This document shows positions 43,931-53,431 of a stretch of DNA of 64,000 nt, one piece after another. The notes under the pieces were generated by a model that was not told where the DNA came from, searched no databases, and saw only the letters and a program-made list of their open reading frames with translations. This DNA comes from Euborellia annulipes (lineage: Eukaryota; Arthropoda; Insecta; Dermaptera; Anisolabididae): positions 1 to 64,000 of the forward strand of contig JAKCPI010004391.1 in NCBI GenBank assembly GCA_023213315.1, in the 5' to 3' direction. The first letter of the stretch is position 1. Each line of letters starts with the position of its first letter. Position numbers and translations under genes: made by a program.

Positions 43931-44797
43931 GTGCGTCTCGAGACGCATGGTTGAATTCCTATAAAAGTGCCATCACACAGGGTCCGGGCTTGCGTTGACT
44001 GACAAGGGTTCTAACCGAGTACGAATTGGGGATTAATTGTATTTATTCTTTTAAAAATATTATATTATATTCACCCATATTTTAAAAAGGTAAATAAAAA
44101 ATATTTCTTATTTGATTCTTATTAAAAATATACTTAATGGGAATTTGAAATAAGAATTATGCATAATAAAGTTAAATAGAATTTGTCAATTTCTTGGACA
44201 CCTTTAATTGCGTTGTTCCATTTTTCAAATGTTTCTTAATAACTAATTTCAATTGCTTTTGTGAAGCCCTTTTCCTATATTGCCCTGCCCCCCCCCCCCC
44301 CCTAGTTCTAGCTCTGGATATATTTGTATAAAATCTAATTAATGATTGTAATAATAAGGATTTTTGTTTTGGTTCTCTTAATCTTTATTAAATTTAGATT
44401 CTTTTTTTGCTTCAATCAGTCTTGTATTGACAGCCGGTTTGACTTTTTCTATTTTCTTTAAAAGCATCTGAAACAGAAAAATAAAAATATATAAATAGTA
44501 ATAAATTTAATAGAGATAAATTTAAAATATTATTTAATGTAACTAGCGCGCCTAGCAGGGGGGCTTTGCCCCCTGGACCTCCTGCAGCAGACCGTCGCCT
44601 TTTCTTAATTATTCCGGCTTTTTTTCTCGAAATCTTCAGCTTTTCCCAAAATCTCCGGCTTTTTTTTTTGAAATTTCATAATAAATTCATTTTTTATCAC
44701 AAACCCGGAGAAAATTTACAAACAAATGTTGGAACGAGATTCGAATACTAAAAAAAAGGCTAGTTACGCCTCAATGAAGAATATAAATGGCTTTGGT
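43931..44797. other. Region without recognised gene
   Basis: AT-rich with a C-run at about 44288 and a small GGC-hairpin-family fragment (44545-44612, CTTTGCCCCCTGGACC). No coding signal. Confidence 0.35.
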
Positions 44798-45054
44798 CAT
44801 GGGCGTAGCCAGACATCTTGTTGGGGGGGGCAACCCCTCGTTAGGGCGAGAGGAGGGGGGTTTGCAATTAATATATACATAGATTATTAATTTTTTATTT
44901 AAATAAAAAAAAAATTAAATTAATGTAGTGGATTGGGGCGTTAAAAAAAAATTCCCAATGGGAAAATATATATTTGTTTTTTTTTTTTAATTTTTAGGAC
45001 AAGCCAGGGGGGGGGGCAATGGCCCCTCCCTCCCTCCCCCTGGCTACGCCCATG
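44798..45054. mobile_element. MITE, CATGGGCGTAGCC family, intact
   Basis: Ends CATGGGCGTAGCCAG / CTGGCTACGCCCATG; GCTTTGGT is duplicated exactly (44790-44797, 45055-45062). Subterminal G-run and C-run can pair with each other. Confidence 0.9.
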
Positions 45055-45094
45055 GCTTTGGTGATGATTGACTAAGGAGCTCAATGAGTAAAGG

Positions 45095-45205
45095 CAGCCA
45101 GCATAAATAAAAACTTTTATATTATGAAGATGGGAGCGACGCGCTCCCGAAACGTCGATGAAATAATTTAAAAGTTTTTATTTATTCTGGCTGCCTTTTC
45201 TCTAG
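45095..45205. mobile_element. Short palindromic element around a ribozyme-like core
   Basis: Outer arms GGCAGCCAGCATAAATAAAA and its complement TTTATTTATTCTGGCTGCC, with inner AACTTTTATATT/AATTTAAAAGTT, enclose the core at 45123-45160. Confidence 0.6.
45123..45160 (+). ncRNA. Hammerhead-ribozyme-like motif with altered first box
   Basis: ATGAAGA stands where CUGANGA is expected (C3 and spacing differ), followed by a 7-pair helix II (GGGAGCG/CGCTCCC, loop ACG) and GAAACGTC. The changed first box makes activity doubtful. Confidence 0.4.
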
Positions 45206-45823
45206 TTACGCCGCTGTTAGGGCGTGAAAATAAGCTTTTAATTAAATTCGGCCAAAGAGTGCTAGTACTTTACTGATGTACTTTTTCACTTTTTTTTCGA
45301 TTTTTTCAAAATTCACTCAAACGATTTTGATTAAAATTCATAAATCAATTAATTTTTAGATTCTCTTTAAAATGTATATTCTCATTTTGCCGTTGAAATC
45401 TTCTGAAGACCACTTTACTCTTGTTCTTCATAGGAAAGATAGGAGAAATGGGTGCCATGGTAACGAAATATAATTCATTTTCTTTTAATTCATATAAATC
45501 AATTATTATTTAGATGCCCTTTTACAAAGTATATGAGTAATATTTGGTGAAAATTGTTTCAAATCATTTCATCTAAATTAAATTTTACACTAAATATCTA
45601 AATATTTTTCGAGAAACTTAACCCCGCTGCCCTCTGGGCTTTGCTGCTTACAGTAGTGTGTTAGAGCAGATCCAGATATCTGTCCCTCTACTGGTTAACC
45701 AAGCGGCGCATAAGTGAAAAATTTTTCTTTAAAGTTTTTCACGTTTTCGTTACGAGTTAGTAACTTGCGCGACTAACTACATGTAAGGGGAAGTGAGTTT
45801 TATTGGTGCAGGTCGAGGGTCCG

Positions 45824-45897
45824 GTGGCCTGGTCCAATGGATAGCACGCCTATGCCCCGGAAAGGCGGAGATCCTGGGTTCGATTCCCGGGGGCCAT
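45824..45897 (+). tRNA. tRNA-Arg(CCG)-like gene or pseudogene
   Basis: Seven-pair acceptor stem GTGGCCT/GGGCCAT (G-U at both ends), T arm CTGGG-TTCGATT-CCCGG with a canonical B box, and A-box-like GGCCTGGTCCAATGG. The anticodon stem CGCCT/AGGCG encloses an 11-base loop containing CCCCGGA, suggesting CCG (Arg) with extra bases. The D stem pairs poorly. No SINE body follows, so it is either a decayed tRNA or a tRNA head used elsewhere. Confidence 0.45.
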
Positions 45898-46205
45898 GGG
45901 ATGTTGGCCTCATCAATAAAAAACACTCACATGTCTTGTTAAATAAATTTTACACTTTGATATTTAACTACCCTACAGTAATACAAGGTCGAAATATCGC
46001 TTGTGTTCAAATAAATATAACAAGCATGTGATGTTAAAGAATTGAAAGATTTTACATCTAACTAAATATATAACTATAAATCATTTATTTGGCAATATTC
46101 TCTGACTGCTTAATTAATTTTTTTTTTTCTCGTTCAATTTTTATTATTCGTCCAAATGTCAAAAAAAAAAAAATTTAACTTAAAAGCTGTTAAATTATTA
46201 TTTTT
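45898..46205. other. AT-rich spacer, nothing recognised
   Basis: Between the tRNA-like sequence and the foldback. Only simple AT-rich sequence and A/T runs were seen. Confidence 0.35.
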
Positions 46206-46214
46206 AAATATGGG

Positions 46215-46975
46215 GATTGACTTCCCCGAGACTTTCTCGTATATTCTTTTGGAATTACGTCTGGGTGTGTGTGTGAACACGATTGTTTAAAAACGCAAGC
46301 AAGCCAGATCGATGAAATTTGGTATATGCTCCTTACACTAAAATTGTAGATTTCTATCAACTTTTGGAGTAAATACGTCACTTGGAAGTAGTACTTTACT
46401 TAAAAAGTTTTTTCAAAAATTTTGAAATTTTCAATTTTTTTGTTATATTATGATAAAATACTCTATTTTAAAAGGTTTTTATTCTTTGACATTTTTACGA
46501 AAACTCAATAGTTTTTGAAATAATCACAGAAGAAATAGAAAATATTCGTTAATTTTGATAAAAAATCAAAACAAAATCATACAGGTGTCATTAAAAAAAG
46601 GGTATATATAAACAAATGAATTTGTGAAACAAATGAATTTGTTTATATTTACCCTTTTTTTAATGACACCTGTATGATTTTGTTTTGATTTTTTATCAAA
46701 ATTAACGAATATTTTCTATTTCTTCTGTGATTATTTCAAAAACTATTGAGTTTTCGTAAAAATGTCAAAGAATAAAAACCTTTTAAAATAGAGTATTTTA
46801 TCATAATATAACAAAAAAATTGAAAATTTCAAAATTTTTGAAAAAACTTTTTAAGTAAAGTACTACTTCCAAGTGACGTATTTACTCCAAAAGTTGATAG
46901 AAATCTACAATTTTAGTGTAAGGAGCATATACCAAATTTCATCGATCTAGCTGCTTTGGTTTTTAAGCAATCGTG

Positions 46976-47014
<39 letters not shown>

Positions 47015-47125
47015 TAATGCCAAAAATGGTTTTTTTGGACTCAGGGAGGTCTAAAACGTGGAGAAACATCAAAATCTCGAAGTCGAATTTTTTTACGATT
47101 ACATAACTTTCTCTATACGAGAAAG
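46215..47125. repeat. Foldback with near-perfect arms of about 370 bases
   Basis: From about 46255 to 46985 the two halves are reverse complements with few differences (CACTTGGAAGTAGTACTTTA pairs with TAAAGTACTACTTCCAAGTG; AATGACACCTGTATGATTTT with its complement). The centre is near 46625 with almost no loop. Outer ends carry ACTTTCTCGTATA/TATACGAGAAAGT, resembling core-repeat termini. A CA microsatellite (46979-47010) lies in the right flank. A related single arm occurs at 7708-7926. Confidence 0.85.
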
Positions 47126-47397
47126 TAAAAAGAGAAATAATATTTCTTAGAAACGAGGGGAGGGCGCCTGGCGACAATCAGAGCAGAGGGGTGGGGGAGC
47201 CTGCAACTCGCCACCCTCCCCTCCTTTGGTCAATTTAAGAGCCCGGAAATAATTACATTGGAAATGAATAAAACCTTGATAATTCAATCGTCTATAACTC
47301 GGAAATGGCGCATCCAATTCGCATCGGATTTTTTGTAATGAGTTTAGAATTTCCTAGAGAATATTCACATGGAACTAAAATTGAATAATTAAGAATA

Positions 47398-48208
47398 TAC
47401 TAGCCGCGCCGCCCGCCTTCGGCGGGCTTCGCGTCTAGCCAGGGGGCTACGCCCCCTGGACCCCCACCAGCTGGCTCGGGCCCGCCTGCGGCGGACCCTC
47501 GCCTTTCTTAATTATTAAAAACTGCGTGGCTTCTAGACAGGGGGGCTAAGCCCCCCTGGACCCCGCCTGCTGGCTCGGGCCCGCCTGCGGCGGACCCTCG
47601 CCTTTCTTATTATGAAATTAAAATTATTATTACTAACAACTAAGTATTCTATGTAGCGTGCCTACCTCCTATACCAAACGTCGCGGGTTCGGACCCAGGC
47701 AGTCCGAAGATTTTATTTAAGCCATTTGGATACCAGATGGCTTAAATAGAAATGCCTGACCCCACAATAGATATATTCTCTACAACGGTTATCGTCAAAG
47801 TCTTAAATGGCCTAAGTTGCCGAAAAGACTGTATGAATGTGAGTGTGAATGAGAAAAAAGTGTGAATGTTTAAAAAAAAAAAAAAAAAAACTAAGTATTC
47901 CAGTCCAGTGCCTGCTTGAGGATTTGTTTACATTCATGGAATACACAAATTAAAAGAATACAAAAATATTCCTCTGTACATTTCCTATGGAAGAAATCGT
48001 AACTTTAGCAATTAATAACTCAAAAAGTTATAGGAATTTCGGAACCCGAGTATTTTTCCGGGACTCTCCATAACGTCCTTTATAAGACTGCAAAATTTCG
48101 TTTCAAAATTCCAACGGGAAGTTGGTCAAACAGAGCGTGACAGACGGACGGACAGACGGACGGACAGACGGACGGACACACCGCAATTATTATATATAGA
48201 AGATTTTT
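47398..48208. repeat. GGC-hairpin repeat family copy, duplicated head, nested SINE
   Basis: The head (GCCCGCCTTCGGCGGGC, GGGGGCTACGCCCCC) occurs twice in tandem (47400-47510, 47525-47605). The body continues after a SINE and ends with GGACGGACAGACGGAC repeats and TATATATAGAAGATT. Confidence 0.55.
47650..47890 (+). mobile_element. 5'-truncated tRNA-derived SINE
   Basis: CTAAGTATTC is duplicated exactly (47640-47649, 47891-47900); poly-A tail present. Confidence 0.85.
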
Positions 48209-49620
48209 TATTTAATCTAACCATCTGTTCAACCAATAAAATGATAGTAAAAAGAATCATCGTTCTATATTCTCTGAAATTTTCCCTTTTATCTGTATAT
48301 AAAATTTTCAAAGTTTTTTTTTTTTTTTTTGTTTTTTTAACTTTGCCCGTCAACCGTAGGTTGGGCAGGTAAAGTTAATGTAATCATAAAAAAATCGAAA
48401 TTTTTCTGAAGCTGCCAAAATGCGTTTTGAGGTCCCCTGAATACATTTAAGAAGTTTTTGGAATGATGTCTGTCTGTGTGTGTGTGTGTCTGTATGTCTG
48501 TGGTAATTTTTTTCGTCAACGAAAACTCAAAAACTATTTGTTCAATTGTTTTGAAATTTTGCACCCATAAACTAGGGGTAAAGGCCAATAGCTGAAAAGC
48601 TTTTGGTAAACATCGGATCATTAGGGGGGGGGGGGGGGACAAATATTTTTTTCTTGAATAGTCGGTGGGCAAAGTTGTGCGCTCGGCTTAGTCCGACCCT
48701 TTATTTTTTATTTCTCTTTATTAGCACCTCCAATCTCCCCACTTTTAATTTTTATTAAATAAACGAATATTATATAAATTTTAAATAAATACCTTAGGGG
48801 TTGTCCACATATTACGTAACGCGTTAGGGGAGGGAGAGGTCTCAAAACGTTACTAATTGTGACATGGTGGACCCGGGGGTTTCTCTAAGTGTGACAACAA
48901 TTCAAAGTTGAATTTATAAAAGTACTAGTACTTTACTGATGTAAGTGAACTGATGAAAGTAAAAATTAAAATGTCAAAATAAATTTAGAAAATCGATTTT
49001 TTTCATTTTCAGAACGAGATCGAGACTAAAATTTGATTGTTTTTGCTTGAATAATTTATATACTAAGTTATTCAATCAATATCAAGGCCTAAATGTGTTT
49101 ATTTAATTAAAAAACAAAAAATTAGGATAATTAGAGGCAGTTAAAATTTGAAGATGTAAAAGGCAATTAATAAACCCCCATTTTTTGGGGTCGTAGTTAA
49201 ATAAAAAAATGTCTATAGCTTTATAATTGATTGAAAAGACTAGTTTTGCATTTTTCCTCAAATCCAAAGAAAAATAAGAGAGATAGAGTGACTTTTTAAA
49301 AAGCGAATGTGCGCGTGAATAAAAGCCTAGACGAGAGTGAAGCGAGGCTCCCTGGCTGCACTCTGGGCGCAGATCGAATTAGAAAAAACAAATCGATGCT
49401 CTCCCATCATTTGAAATAATTGACAAATTGATTGATTTCATCTTTTTATGCTTTTATAAAATTGTATCCGAAACTTTTTTTTAACTATAAGAATAAAAGA
49501 ATGCATATTTATCTATAAAAAATTCAATCCTTTGAGAAAAATTTTTTTTTTCAAAATCTTTTGTCTTCAATCAAAGAGATGCTTATTTCTCATAAATATA
49601 TTAAATAATAAAATCCATCC
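48209..49620. other. Repeat-derived region without recognised gene
   Basis: 48340-48700 carries a repeat with CGTCAACCGTAGGTTGGGCA, a GTCTGT microsatellite and a G-run. 49060-49470 belongs to the family that forms the arms of the 24955-30490 palindrome. The remainder is AT-rich. Confidence 0.4.
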
Positions 49621-49857
49621 CTTTTTTTTTTTTTTTAAACATTCACACTTTTTTCTCATTCACACTCACACTCACACACACATTCACACTGTCTTTTCGG
49701 CAGCTCAGGCCATATAAGACATTTACGATAACCGTTATTTATGAATTTATATATATTAGGGTCCAGGCATTTTTATTTAAGCCATCTGGTATCCAGATGG
49801 CTTAAATAAAATCATCGGACTGCCTGGGGTCCGAACCCGCGACGTTTGGTATATGAG

Positions 49858-51793
49858 CATGGGCGTAACTAGGGGGGTCCCGGGGGGCCTGGCCCCCCCC
49901 CCCCCCCCCAGAAGGCTCGTGGCCCCCCCCCCCCCAGAAAGATCTTTGCCCCAAGAAAAATTGAGAAAATATGGGGCTTTCCAGGCCCGAGTCATTCTTT
50001 CCACGTCAAATCGATACACTTTTTAACATCACCATCTCAGATTTGTATGAAATTTGGGTCATAGGTAGAGTCAATAGTGATTAAGAAAAAGCCCCAATTT
50101 CAACTTGATATTTCAACTCGTTTAAGAAATATGGCGGGTTAAATTTTTCAAAAATGGCAAAAAATCGACTTAACCACATCTATTTAAATTGCTCTAAAAT
50201 CTCTTAGAGATGAAATAGAGAGATGAATGAGGTGTCATTTTACAGCTTTTCAGACACCCTTTCCAATGATATACAACACACCTGGGGTGGTAATAAAAAA
50301 AAAATTTTAATTTCAAAATCAAAAATTTAAATTAATTTTTCTCAAAAAGTACCACCACACAAAATTTAGATAAAAAAAAAACAAAATTTAATAAAAATTT
50401 CCCTACGAGAGACCCCGGGGCCCTCAGAACCAAGTAAAAATGGGAAAATTTTGATTAAAAAAAAAAGAAAATTTAATGAAAATTTCTCTTTGAGAGGCCC
50501 CGGGGTTCAGGGATATACGGTATTTTAAAAATATTTTTGTGTATGGAGGAGAAGGATATTTAAAGATGAGCACCCCCCCCCCCCCCAAAAAAAAAAAAAA
50601 AATTCAATATAAGGCCACCTTTCTTCTAGTGTCGCCCCAGGCCCCCAACTGCCTCTGTACGCCTCTGCACAGGCTAACAGTGATTTTGGTACCGGGGGTA
50701 TTTTGAGCTGATCTCCGAGTATATGCGACGTCCTTTTTCCAAAAATGTCAGTTTTGCTCGAATATCTCTAGTTTTAGAGATATAGAGAATATAACGTTTT
50801 AATTGAAATTCTGCTCTAAAGCGGCTCTTATTTTGAGTTTTCTAGATTTTTTTCTGGTGTTTTCTCTTAAAGATATACGGGTAGCTAAGATACATAGAAA
50901 ATCTAGAGATTCTGCCCAATCAGAAGTGATTTAGTGGTGCAAAACAAAGCTAAAAGTTGAAAAAAAATTCAATTTTTCCAGTTTTTCTTAACTTTAGACA
51001 ACCCTAAAATTTTTTTAACATCTCTGAATGCAAAAAACATATATGTACGATATTCTGTAACTCTTTAGCTTTCCAGAAATCATTCCTTTGTGCAAATCGG
51101 TTAATTATTAAAGAAATTATAAACTTGTTATTTCAGCGCTATCACTACACCCAAGAATTCTTCTAAGCAAAACACCAACTTAATCATAAAATTTTCTTAC
51201 CTTTGATTTGTAGATTAACTATTTTGTTTATAATTTCGTTAATAATTAACCGATTTGCACGAATGAATGATGGCTGGAAAAATTGAATTTTTTTCAACTT
51301 TTAGCCGTGTTTTGCACCACTAAATCACTTCTGATTGGGCAGAATCTCTAGATTTTCTATGTATCTTAGCTACCTGTATATCTTTAAGAGAAAACACCAG
51401 AAAAAAATCTAGAAAACTCAAAATAAGAGCCATTTTAGAGCAGAATTTAAATTAAAACGTTATATTCTCTATATCTCTAAAACTAGAGCTATTCGAGCAA
51501 AACGGACGACATTTTTGGAAAAAGGACGTCGCATATACTCGGAGATCAGTTCAAAATACCCCCGGTACCAAAATCACTGTTAGCCTGTGTAATTTTTCCC
51601 AATTATGACAAAAAACTAACGCAAGGGTTGTTTTAATTAATTTTTCTCTATAATCTGAGATGGTGAGGTTAAAAAGTGTATCGATTTAACGTGGAATGAC
51701 TCGCCCACCGAGGTTATCTGGTCTCATGCCCCCCCCCCCAGCGAGGATGGCTGGTCCCATGGCCCCCAGCCAGATTCTCTAGTTACGCCCATG
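49858..51793. mobile_element. CATGGGCGTAACTAG-ended element, 8-bp TSD, holding two more elements
   Basis: Ends CATGGGCGTAACTAG / CTAGTTACGCCCATG; TATATGAG is duplicated exactly (49850-49857, 51794-51801), with other SINE copies confirming the uninterrupted target. It contains a reversed CAGAGGCGTAC-type MITE (about 50380-50667) and a foldback (50668-51589). CACTTTTTAACATCACCATC (50019) and its complement near 51660 extend the inverted ends. Confidence 0.85.
50668..51589. repeat. Foldback with CACAGGCTAACAGTG ends
   Basis: Ends CACAGGCTAACAGTG / CACTGTTAGCCTGTG. The arms run about 330 bases (for example TGATTTAGTGGTGCAAAACA with TGTTTTGCACCACTAAATCA) plus an inner pair around ATTAACCGATTTGCAC. 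The centre, near 51130-51160, is unpaired. No ORF. Confidence 0.85.
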
Positions 51794-51851
51794 TATATGA
51801 GGTTAGCACGCTAACCTCTACACCACGCCCCGTGGGCTCATCCCTTTAGTT

Positions 51852-51966
51852 CAGTGCTTGTTAAACTTTTTTGAGTCGCGGCCCCTTTGGAACCCAAATA
51901 ATTATCTCACGGCCCCCTATTTTTTTTCGAGATGTCATCAAAGTTTGTCAAGATAAATAATCATAT
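51852..51966 (+). mobile_element. hAT-type left end interrupted by the LTR element
   Basis: CAGTGCTTGTTAAACTTTTTT followed by GTCGCGGCCCC is a typical hAT-type terminus. The matching right end was not found beyond 58247, so the element is incomplete. Confidence 0.4.
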
Positions 51967-51970
51967 ACGT

Positions 51971-53193
51971 TGTAATGGTATATCGTTTTAATTACGATTT
52001 TTATTTTTATTTTAATATGTTCTTTTTAATAATTCGTTGCCATTAGTGTAATTTTAATATATCGTTTGTCAGAGTCTAAGGTTCTTATTTGCTCTCTTTA
52101 AATACCTATATAATTAAATTATTATATTATTAATACAAAGAGATTGATTTTAAATTGAATTAAATAATTTCATCCGATCCGATTTAAATTTTATATTTTA
52201 TCAAATAATTTTCAATATTTTCAAGGGAAATTTCCACTTGAAATTATTTCGATTTCTGATTGGTCAAAAGGGTTGCCAATCAAATTTGATATACACACAC
52301 ACAGACAGAGACACACAAGGAAGGAGAGAAGAAAGCAAGTCGGTGAGCAGACCAAGAGAGACCGGGAGAGACCGCGGATGACATCGCTCATGGCGGCTGT
52401 TGTTACATTAAAGTGCAGGCCGTACAGTCTCTCTTTTCCAACACTATTATTATGCCCAGTCTTTATTTTATCAAGAAAATTCACTCGTAATCATTAATTG
52501 AGTCCATGCGAAGAGAGAAGAAGTTTTATAATTTTTAACGCCATCATTTCCGGCCAACTGGCGACAACAATTTCTTTGCAACACTTTGCTTCTTCCGTTG
52601 CCGAAACTCTTCCTGATGAAGGCAGCCAAGGCGACCGAAATGTACTTGGGCAAGTCCGTCACCGAAACGCTATCCAAACTATCTCCATCAACGATAGCTT
52701 GGTCCTCGTGCTGCAACAGCCATCACGCATGCGCAGCTACAACACTCTCTTCAACAACCAGATAAGTCCTGATCAACGTTACTCAAATTCAACGAGCAAA
52801 TTGTGTGTGTGTCCCTTGATTTCCATTTAATTAACTTTCAATATAAATTCTTATTAAATATAACAGATTCATTAAAGTTGAAAAGATCAAATTCTCTTTT
52901 AAAATTTTAATAATAAAAAATATTGTTTTAATCTTGAGCAAATATGAACCTTGGAGCCTGAGCCAGTCGACAGATTACTCAATACCCTTTTTTTATTGTT
53001 ACCCCCAAAGTCATTGTTGCGAAGCCAATGACCAATCAACAATCAAATTTTATATTAAATTTTCCAATAAATCAATCATTCACCCAAATAAATTTTTCTT
53101 TTTATTTTTTCCCTAATCAGCAATTAATTTTTAAGAATAATAATTTTTTTTAAATGTTTATTTTAACCCCCATAAGGGTGAAATAACATAATA
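51971..53193 (+). repeat. 5' LTR
   Basis: Begins TGTAATGG and ends AACATAATA. The upstream third has two CCAAT-type boxes (TGATTGGTC at about 52256 and GCCAATCAA at about 52273) and a GA-rich tract, suggesting U3 promoter. It differs from the 3' LTR at roughly 20 places, mostly clustered small changes, so the insertion is fairly young. Confidence 0.85.
52608..52650 (+). ncRNA. Hammerhead-like motif in the 5' LTR
   Basis: CTGATGA, A, a weak helix II (GGC ... GACC), then GAAATGTA. Helix I does not pair convincingly. Two more CCGAAAC words flank it. The same motif is in the 3' LTR (57659-57701). Could be a decayed ribozyme or coincidence. Confidence 0.3.
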
Positions 53194-53211
53194 TGGTGGA
53201 GCTAGCTGTGG
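53194..53211 (+). other. Putative primer-binding site
   Basis: TGGTGGAGCTAGCTGTGG starts immediately after the 5' LTR. TGG matches the complement of a tRNA CCA end. The donor tRNA was not identified. Confidence 0.5.
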
Positions 53212-53431
53212 ATTGATTGTTAATTAAAAAAAAAAAAATTTTTTATTAACTCTACCTTTTCAAGGCTCAGTAATCAGGCAAAAAGGTTTCACTATTTGCT
53301 CAAAATTTAAGATTTACAAATTTATAACTAACCTAACATACACACAAGCTTATTTACAATTTTTTTTAACTCTAAGATTTTTACTAAAATTATAAATTAA
53401 TTTTTTTAATCTATCAAATATAAGCATAAAA

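Larger units (their letters stand above)
49622..51837 (-). mobile_element. tRNA-derived SINE split by a 1.9 kb element
   Basis: Left part (49622-49857) has the poly-T and body; right part (51794-51837) has the tRNA-like head. Flanks TCCATCCCTT and TCATCCCTTT approximate a target duplication. Confidence 0.85.

Noticed and set aside
52273..52497. ORFs of 74-110 codons within the LTRs on both strands
   Set aside because: Present in both LTRs simply because the LTRs are duplicates; they overlap the presumed U3/R region and have no domain.
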